This document shows, one piece after another, positions 1 to 4,340 of a DNA stretch of 6,726 nucleotides (the first letter of the stretch is position 1; each line of letters begins with the position of its first letter). The DNA comes from CAIZLB01 sp039795875 (GTDB taxonomy: Bacteria; Patescibacteriota; Minisyncoccia; Phycocordibacterales; CAIZLB01). Location of the stretch: positions 1-6,726 of the forward strand of contig JBDKKY010000029.1 in NCBI GenBank assembly GCA_039795875.1. Reading direction: 5' to 3'. A program made the translations under genes and the position numbers. The notes under the pieces were generated by a model, which did no database searches, was not told the origin of the DNA, and worked only from the letters and a program-made list of their open reading frames with translations.

Positions 1-583
1 CGGCCGGTCGCAACTCATCTATGAACAGGTCGGTAAATATTTTGAAGGTATTACTGGCCCGGTTGTGGACTTCGGTTGTGGAAATGGAATGGTGGCACAA
101 CTGCTCCATGACGGAAAAGGTTTGGATATCGTCGGGTACGATGTGGTCAACTACACCATGCCCGGCGTGACCATTCCAATATACCAGTTTGATGGAGCAA
201 CTCTGCCGGTTGGGAATAATCATTTCTCAGCCGCAGTTGTTACCAACGTGTTCCATCATGCTGATGATCCTGATCAACTCCTTCGGGAGTTGACTGAGAA
301 GGTAAGTGATACTTTGGTGATCATCGAAACCGTTCCACACACAGTTCCTGCCGGGCAGATGGAGACAGAGATGAGAAGGGTGTACTTCAATGACTACCTA
401 TACAACCGTCTGTTCTGTCCTGGGGCAGGTATTCCTGTGCCGGGTATGTATCGGACGCCGGAAGAATGGATCGTCGCACTGGAGGCCTTGGGTTGGGTCC
501 TGGTTGAAGGTGTTGACCTTGGCGTGGATCAGAAATGCATCCGCGATCGGCATCATCTGCTGGTGTTTAAAAGGAAAAAGTAG
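1..583 (+). CDS. Class I SAM-dependent methyltransferase, 5' partial
   Basis: The reading frame is open to the left edge (first full codon at 2), so the gene starts outside the window; 193 residues are visible. The GTG at 65 falls inside the SAM-binding motif and cannot be the true start. Visible residues 21-29 (VVDFGCGNG) are the glycine-rich motif I that binds S-adenosylmethionine. A following VGYDVV strand supplies the usual acidic motif II residue, and FSAAVVTNVFHHADDPDQLL is the motif IV/post-motif region of the Methyltransf_11/UbiE-like fold. The C-terminal part (GMYRTPEEWIVALEALGW) matches the usual last helix before the closing strands. The substrate cannot be told. It ends just before a strong terminator and converges on the HNH-like gene. 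Its roughly nine arginine codons include no CGA, unlike ftsH, which hints at a different origin. Family confidence is high; specific function is unknown. Confidence 0.88.
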   Translation, partial: GRSQLIYEQVGKYFEGITGPVVDFGCGNGMVAQLLHDGKGLDIVGYDVVNYTMPGVTIPIYQFDGATLPVGNNHFSAAVVTNVFHHADDPDQLLRELTEKVSDTLVIIETVPHTVPAGQMETEMRRVYFNDYLYNRLFCPGAGIPVPGMYRTPEEWIVALEALGWVLVEGVDLGVDQKCIRDRHHLLVFKRKK

Positions 584-605
584 TCTGCTGTTGATAAAAT
601 AACAA

Positions 606-640
606 GCGCCGGTCCTCGGGTGAGGGTCGGCGTGTTTTTA
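606..640 (+). terminator. Intrinsic terminator of the methyltransferase gene, possibly bidirectional
   Basis: An 11-bp stem pairs 607-617 with 622-632 around a GGGT loop, with two internal G-U pairs, and is followed on the plus strand by GTTTTTATTTA. It lies 23 nt after the methyltransferase stop. On the minus strand the same hairpin is followed by a weaker T-rich run (TTGTTATTTT), so it may also end the HNH-like gene, whose stop is at 642. Confidence 0.85.
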
Positions 641-641
641 T

Positions 642-1370
642 TTATGGAAGTTGTGATGCATCAATATTAAATATTCCCCCTAATAGTTGTGTCCCCTCAG
701 ACTTCGTTGCTTCTATAATTCTAAATTCTCCATTTGTGTTTATTGCCCAATTATATACCCACTGAGGACTATCTTTTTCTGTGACTATAAAAGTATACAG
801 CAACCCAGATATTATAAATCTATATGAAGTTCGGTCACCTAGCCGGCTCTTGGTTGGCGCGGAAACCACACCTTTTAGAAGTTCTTTGCTTCTGTAATCC
901 ATTATGACACAAGGAAACTGTTCTGCTGGTCCTGGGTTTGATGATAAAAGCATTTTTCGAACTGTTTCTTCATAAGGACCCAGGGCCACTTTTGAGAAAA
1001 AGGGTTGTTTTGAAACACTCGCTCTCCAGAGTATTGATAAGAGAAACAATTTAAAAGTTGTATAATCAATACCCCCAACTTGTTTATAATAGCCATCAAC
1101 GGTCTGAACTCTTCTGATAGCAACTGATATAGGCCCTCCATTTATAACTTTGGCAGCATAGGTTTCGAGTTTGCCAATTATTTTGTTATCACAATTCTCA
1201 CATAACAAATTTGGTTCATGCTTGCCACTTTGCAAAGGTTTGCCTTTCAAATTTATATCACTTTCAATAAGCCTGTGTTTTTCATCAAACAGATCTTTGT
1301 ACATAAAATCTGGTATAATGTGGGATTTTTTGCATAAAAATTTATTTTCTAAACATAATCTACATTGCAT
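642..1370 (-). CDS. HNH-like CxxC/SHIIP/CxxC protein of unknown function
   Basis: A 242-residue protein. CRLC at residues 3-6, SHIIP at 16-20 and LLCENCDNKI with CxxC at 57-60 form the pattern of a group of proteins often annotated as HNH endonuclease-like: two CxxC knuckles for a structural zinc, and a His in SHIIP that could be the first His of the HNH motif. No clear canonical second half (N...H) follows, so nuclease activity is uncertain. The rest (residues 70-242) is alpha/beta with no motif I recognise. The start is fixed by the first CxxC, which begins two residues after Met1. There is no Shine-Dalgarno sequence: the ATG lies 3 nt beyond the tmRNA 3' end. Arginine codons are mostly AGA and the gene is visibly AT-richer than its left neighbour, unlike CGA-rich ftsH. 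It may be accessory cargo inserted beside ssrA. Confidence 0.8.
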   Translation of the reverse strand: MQCRLCLENKFLCKKSHIIPDFMYKDLFDEKHRLIESDINLKGKPLQSGKHEPNLLCENCDNKIIGKLETYAAKVINGGPISVAIRRVQTVDGYYKQVGGIDYTTFKLFLLSILWRASVSKQPFFSKVALGPYEETVRKMLLSSNPGPAEQFPCVIMDYRSKELLKGVVSAPTKSRLGDRTSYRFIISGLLYTFIVTEKDSPQWVYNWAINTNGEFRIIEATKSEGTQLLGGIFNIDASQLP

Positions 1371-1373
1371 TTG

Positions 1374-1782
1374 TGGAGATGGGGGGAATCGAACCCCCGT
1401 GTATATGAGTAAAACATATGAGTCTACGTTGTGTAGGACATTTTCACTGAGACGAATCTCAGTATTTCATACATATGCCTATAAAATGAACAAAATGGCA
1501 CATGCACTAGTTTCTAATTTAGCCAAAGAGTAGAAACATCCTCTATGGCAGACCTTGCTGTATTACACCCGAGCCTCTACGCAAGGTAGATAGGTTGGTG
1601 GATGCGCGATACGTCTTTAAGGGACGTATTTATGCGAAAGCGAAGTTACTCACTCCAGCGAATGGAGAAGCAACGGCTTTTCGTGCTGATGCACTTAAGG
1701 TTTCTCTAGGTTTAACGAGGTTTAGAGAATACTCGACGACGCACATATGTTAAAGGTTCATATATCGAAACCGGTCATCCCC
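1374..1782 (-). ncRNA. ssrA: tmRNA (transfer-messenger RNA), one-piece
   Basis: This RNA rescues ribosomes stalled on broken mRNAs: charged with alanine and carried by SmpB, it enters the empty A site and supplies a short frame encoding a degradation tag. The 5' end GGGGATG (1782-1776) pairs with CATCTCC (1381-1375) in a 7-bp acceptor stem whose third pair is G-U, the alanyl-tRNA synthetase identity element. The discriminator A is at 1374. GACCGGTTTCGA is the conserved D-loop-like start, and a five-pair GGGGG/CCCCC T stem (1398-1382) encloses TTCGATT. The long P2 stem is visible as TATATGA with TCATATA and AACATATG with CATATGTT. PK1 (CGAG/CTCG interleaved with TTCTCTA/TAGAGAA) precedes the tag. 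PK2 (CTAC/GTAG, loop CTTGC with GCAAG 1558-1554) and another probable pseudoknot follow it. A 7-bp UUCG hairpin lies at 1463-1446. CCA is not encoded (CAA follows the discriminator), so it must be added enzymatically. Length is 409 nt. Confidence 0.97.
1630..1692 (-). other. tmRNA proteolysis-tag reading frame
   Basis: The resume codon is most likely GCA at nt 91 of the tmRNA (1692-1690), preceded by TTAAGT, which resembles the E. coli context TTAGTC before its resume codon at nt 90. The frame gives ASARKAVASPFAGVSNFAFA and stops with TAA at 1632-1630; the alanine carried by the tmRNA itself would precede it. A second in-frame GCA lies at 1686-1684, giving an 18-residue alternative. The hydrophobic AFA ending resembles mycoplasma tags (which end YAFA) more than the ALAA ending of E. 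coli. A hairpin (ATACGTC/GACGTAT) follows the stop directly, as expected of tmRNA. The resume codon is inferred from position and context. Confidence 0.85.
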
Positions 1783-1836
1783 AGGTTGATGGTACTACAT
1801 ATGGAAACGAAAGGGAAAGGGGTAGATTACAAGGGT

Positions 1837-2307
1837 CTACAACCCCTTCATCATCCTCCCGATCTCCCGCTTCGCGTCTTTTTTCTTAATACTCTCACGC
1901 TTATCAAATTTTTTCTTACCCCTCACAACCGCCACCTCAACCTTTATCAGCCCTCTCTTCTTATATATAGAAAGAGGTATCAATGTATTTCCTTTTGTAT
2001 TAACCAATCTGGCCAGCTCATCCAACTCACCTCCTTTCATCAAGAGCGCCCGCGGTCGAATAGGATCATATCCCAAAGGCACATTCACCGGTTGCAAAGG
2101 GATAATAGTTGAACCAATCAAAGTCAATCGAGAACCATTTTTCTTAACAGCAATAATGGCTGGGACCAATGTGATGTGTGCTCCGTCGAGAGACATCTGG
2201 CCACCACGAACCGCTTTCACCTCACAACCAAGCAGATGAATACCAGCCTCATAAGTATGAAGAATTTCGTAGTTAAATCTAGCTTTTCTGTTCTCAACTA
2301 AAGACAT
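1837..2307 (-). CDS. smpB: SsrA-binding protein SmpB
   Basis: SmpB is the small OB-fold protein that binds the tRNA-like part of tmRNA, fills the place of the missing anticodon arm and delivers the complex to stalled ribosomes. At 156 residues it matches the family length. Hallmarks are NRKAR (6-10), YEAGI (19-23), GCEVKAVR (27-34), YDPIRPRALL (80-89), LVNTKGNTLIPLSIYKKRGLIKVEVAVVRGKK split across 101-132, and the basic tail DKRESIKKKDAKREIGRMM, which enters the mRNA channel. Compared with E. coli-type SmpB, residues about 45-70 carry roughly ten extra residues between DGAH and STIIP, a modest loop insertion. The gene lies 54 nt upstream of ssrA on the same strand, so one transcript could supply both partners. 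The ATG at 2307 has no Shine-Dalgarno sequence; an extended -10 ends 7 nt before it. Confidence 0.97.
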   Translation of the reverse strand: MSLVENRKARFNYEILHTYEAGIHLLGCEVKAVRGGQMSLDGAHITLVPAIIAVKKNGSRLTLIGSTIIPLQPVNVPLGYDPIRPRALLMKGGELDELARLVNTKGNTLIPLSIYKKRGLIKVEVAVVRGKKKFDKRESIKKKDAKREIGRMMKGL

Positions 2308-2314
2308 ACTGGTA

Positions 2315-2323
2315 TTTATAGCA
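2315..2323 (-). promoter_or_regulatory. Extended -10 promoter of smpB
   Basis: TGC-TATAAA lies just after the T-run of the upstream terminator. Counting seven bases from the hexamer puts the transcription start at about 2308, one base before the smpB ATG, predicting a leaderless mRNA. No convincing -35 box is at the usual spacing, as is allowed for extended -10 promoters. The smpB-ssrA pair is the likely transcription unit. Confidence 0.6.
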
Positions 2324-2324
2324 C

Positions 2325-2350
2325 AAAAAAAGAGCCCTTGAGGGGCTCAA
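2325..2350 (-). terminator. Intrinsic terminator after the META/IPT protein gene
   Basis: On the minus strand GAGCCC (2348-2343) pairs with GGGCTC (2337-2332), with one possible extra pair and a very short loop, followed by seven Ts (2331-2325). It lies 22 nt after the stop codon at 2372 and separates this gene from smpB. The plus strand also carries AATTTTTATTT after the stem, but no plus-strand gene needs it here. Confidence 0.88.
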
Positions 2351-2371
2351 TTTTTATTTCATTTCGTATGA

Positions 2372-3745
2372 TTACTGTGCACTTACTGTGAATGAAACTG
2401 CATTAGATGTACCATTTGTGTTTAGGACACTCACGTTATATGTTCTCGCTGTAACTGGTTGTTGGCTTGCAGAAGCACAAGTGCCCAGGACAGCACACAT
2501 CAATGATATTTGACTAGGAACAACAAATGTTAGCACGTTACCATTAACAGTGGTTTGTGTGGTTCCAATGTTTCCATCAAACAGGACCACGTTGTTGGTA
2601 GCTGTTAGGTTTGTGACCGTGATAGTGGTAGTCGCACCGATTCTGGCTGAAGCAGGAGAGATACCGGTAATCACCGGCGTCATACTTGAAGAAAGAATGG
2701 TCCCTCCTGTACCTCCTAGTATACCTGTCCCACAGTCTCGAACAGCACCCACTTCAAGTGGACCAATAAAGTTACATGGATATACCTTAACGCCGTTTAT
2801 AACTGCTGGACCTTGGGGAGTCAGGGGGGCTCCGATGGCTGATATTTTATCAAACACAAACACTCCAGATGTTGGTGAACTGATTGTTAGCTTGTCACCA
2901 CTTAGGAATATCAAAGGTATGTCTTTAAATGCTTTATTAAACATTTGATCGAGCACGTTGTAATCCATTCCATTCACAACCCCACAGCGAGCTTGTGATG
3001 GTTGTAAATATTTTGTGGCGATTCGGCTGTCTTTTACTTTATATACACCTGTCATCAGCGCACACACTTTTAGATTGATTCTTCCTCCACCAAATGACAT
3101 ATCAATAGTACTTGAAGCTGGTACGGTTGTACCTCCCACCGAGTATAGTCGGAAGGCCATGTTTTCAAGGTTTGTGACAATTGACGCCGGAGTTGTGGGT
3201 CGGATGATGGTTGTATCTGAACGCTTTGTTAGAGGATAGATTGTTGGGATAGTGCTTGTTGCTGTAGTAGTAGCAACTGTACCAGTAGCGATAGTATAAC
3301 CATTTAATGTCATGGTATAGATACCAGGTGTCAAATCAGTCTCTTTGAGAATCCATTGCACAGCGTATGTGTAATTTCCTTTCTTGGGTGTGACAGTCGG
3401 GCCGGTTGTTATGACACCAGATCGGAATCGAGGGCTGTTGATTCGTTTGATATAGGCAGTGAATACAGAAGGAGAGACTGTATATGGTTGTCCGTCTTTA
3501 AATACAGCGGGAGTTAGAAATGTTACTGGTGCCGAGTCAGTGGTTTTTATCTTTACATCTTCTGATAAATATACAATGCCTTTTTTTGTGGCAAGTTTTA
3601 GATTACCTGCTTCTTGCACCTGAGTTGTGGCCGTTCCTGCGTATGCTTGAGCTGTATTGTCTTTACCATTGATTGCGTCTGAAACATTTCCTCCAATGAA
3701 GTATGCAACACCAACTAAGACCACTACTAAAAGTATTTTTTTCAT
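2372..3745 (-). CDS. Secreted or membrane-tethered protein with META-like and IPT/TIG-like domains
   Basis: A 457-residue protein. Residues 1-22 (MKKILLVVVLVGVAYFIGGN...) form a signal peptide or N-terminal anchor. Residues about 50-155 are a beta-rich region of unknown family, followed by a Thr-rich linker (156-188). Residues 196-301 resemble the META/HslJ fold: FRLYSVGGTTV, then FGGGRINLKVCALMTGVYKV, a later Cys (228 and 254 could pair), then FKDIPLIFLSGDKLTISSPTSGVFVF. Residues 356-455 begin with PVITGISPASARIGATTTITVTNL and end with YNVSVLNTNGTSNAVSFTV, a typical IPT/TIG immunoglobulin-like domain with a small insert (C417, C423). This is an extracytoplasmic protein; META proteins are linked to envelope stress, but no function is inferred here. 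It lies 49 nt after the anchored-protein gene with no terminator between, yet has its own extended -10. The ATG at 3745 is chosen because the signal peptide begins there; no Shine-Dalgarno sequence is seen. Confidence 0.85.
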   Translation of the reverse strand: MKKILLVVVLVGVAYFIGGNVSDAINGKDNTAQAYAGTATTQVQEAGNLKLATKKGIVYLSEDVKIKTTDSAPVTFLTPAVFKDGQPYTVSPSVFTAYIKRINSPRFRSGVITTGPTVTPKKGNYTYAVQWILKETDLTPGIYTMTLNGYTIATGTVATTTATSTIPTIYPLTKRSDTTIIRPTTPASIVTNLENMAFRLYSVGGTTVPASSTIDMSFGGGRINLKVCALMTGVYKVKDSRIATKYLQPSQARCGVVNGMDYNVLDQMFNKAFKDIPLIFLSGDKLTISSPTSGVFVFDKISAIGAPLTPQGPAVINGVKVYPCNFIGPLEVGAVRDCGTGILGGTGGTILSSSMTPVITGISPASARIGATTTITVTNLTATNNVVLFDGNIGTTQTTVNGNVLTFVVPSQISLMCAVLGTCASASQQPVTARTYNVSVLNTNGTSNAVSFTVSAQ

Positions 3746-3782
3746 ATAATGATTGTTTAAATTAAATTTGCTATTAATCTAA

Positions 3783-3791
3783 ATAATACCA
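3783..3791 (-). promoter_or_regulatory. Extended -10 promoter of the META/IPT protein gene
   Basis: TGG-TATTAT begins just after the stop codon of the anchored-protein gene. It is part of GTGTGGTATTAT (3794-3783), an exact 12-bp copy of the promoter at 4308-4297. The predicted start near 3776 gives an A+T-rich leader of about 31 nt with no Shine-Dalgarno sequence. No good -35 box is visible. Confidence 0.5.
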
Positions 3792-3794
3792 CAC

Positions 3795-4289
3795 TTACTT
3801 TGAGTGTTCTACCATGACTGTCAGAGTATAGTTCTTTTTTTCAATTGTTTTTCCGGCCATTGTTGCGGGTTTAACATCTTGTATCGAAATTTTATATTTA
3901 CTTGCACTACCTGGTTTGGTATTTTTAACTTCCACAACTTGCTCACCATCTTTATTCTTCAACTTAAATTGGGTTGTGATCTCACCAGCCCAAAAACAAT
4001 CTACGTCTGCAGGGCACCGACTATCTCCAGATACATCAACAAAAGTAATTGTTGTGTCTTCGTAGGTAAATGATTGGCCGATCTTGATAATCTGTGTAGT
4101 TGGTCCGTGGGTTACAGATGGTGTTGAGGTTGCAAGAGTGGGGGTATGAGGAGTTGCTGGTAAGGCCATAACAGGGGCATCAACCGTCTCATCGTCGGCC
4201 ATATTGTCTTTGACCACTGCCATACCAATGGCTGCGATACCAATAATGATTATAAATATTATTATTCCATCCAGGCATGTATGCTTCAT
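3795..4289 (-). CDS. Membrane-anchored protein with SRCPxxVxCxWAG domain
   Basis: A 164-residue protein. Residues 8-26 (GIIIFIIIIGIAAIGMAVV) are a single membrane segment; a Pro/Thr/Ala-rich spacer (38-65) leads to a small beta domain (68-164). That domain contains SRCPADVDCFWAG (90-102) after ITFVDV. The pattern SRCPxxVxCxWAG recurs in many small uncharacterised exported proteins, and C92 and C98 probably form a disulfide outside the membrane. Cys5 lies before the membrane segment and has no lipobox, so it is not a lipoprotein. The function is unknown; position and topology suggest an envelope protein. It is divergent from ftsH with a 51-nt shared promoter region, and upstream of the META/IPT gene on the same strand. 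The ATG at 4289 sits 7 nt after a TATTAT box and has no Shine-Dalgarno sequence. Confidence 0.82.
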   Translation of the reverse strand: MKHTCLDGIIIFIIIIGIAAIGMAVVKDNMADDETVDAPVMALPATPHTPTLATSTPSVTHGPTTQIIKIGQSFTYEDTTITFVDVSGDSRCPADVDCFWAGEITTQFKLKNKDGEQVVEVKNTKPGSASKYKISIQDVKPATMAGKTIEKKNYTLTVMVEHSK

Positions 4290-4296
4290 ACCCTAT

Positions 4297-4305
4297 ATAA
4301 TACCA
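4297..4305 (-). promoter_or_regulatory. Extended -10 promoter of the anchored-protein gene
   Basis: TGG-TATTAT lies within GTGTGGTATTAT (4308-4297). The predicted start is about 4290, one base before the ATG at 4289, so the mRNA would be leaderless. The same bases read on the plus strand give a perfect TATAAT (4296-4301), which could serve as a second ftsH promoter with a leader of about 33 nt. Confidence 0.55.
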
Positions 4306-4325
4306 CACCAAATCAGAAAGATACG

Positions 4326-4334
4326 TGCTATTAT
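4326..4334 (+). promoter_or_regulatory. Extended -10 promoter of ftsH
   Basis: TGC-TATTAT ends 6 nt before the ATG at 4341. Counting seven bases from the hexamer places the start exactly on the A of that ATG, so this transcript would be leaderless. No -35 box is evident at 16-18 bp. An alternative TATAAT at 4296-4301 could drive a longer transcript. Confidence 0.55.
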
Positions 4335-4340
4335 CAAAAC

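Noticed and set aside
1311..1319. Perfect extended -10 (TGG-TATAAT) on the plus strand inside the HNH-like gene
   Set aside because: It would give a transcript antisense to the gene start and tmRNA, but it lies in coding sequence, no -35 is near, and no plus-strand gene follows. Kept only as a possible chance match.
1450..1530. Alternative tmRNA tag frame on the minus strand (GCT AAA TTA ... TTA TAG)
   Set aside because: It lies over 250 nt from the tmRNA 5' end, inside the downstream pseudoknot region. The frame at nt 91 has the right position, context and following hairpin.
1171..1533. Plus-strand open frame of 120 codons containing GDGGNRTPV
   Set aside because: It is the complement of the HNH gene start and the tmRNA T arm; GxGGNRTP is the usual false translation of an antisense tRNA T arm.
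2550..3239. Plus-strand open frames opposite the META/IPT gene
   Set aside because: They are shadows of the minus-strand gene with no family features, start signals or conserved motifs.
4281..4340. Upstream in-frame ATG extending FtsH by 20 residues
   Set aside because: It overlaps the divergent gene and both promoters, and the added residues do not look like an FtsH N-terminus. ATG 4341 begins the usual basic stretch before TM1.
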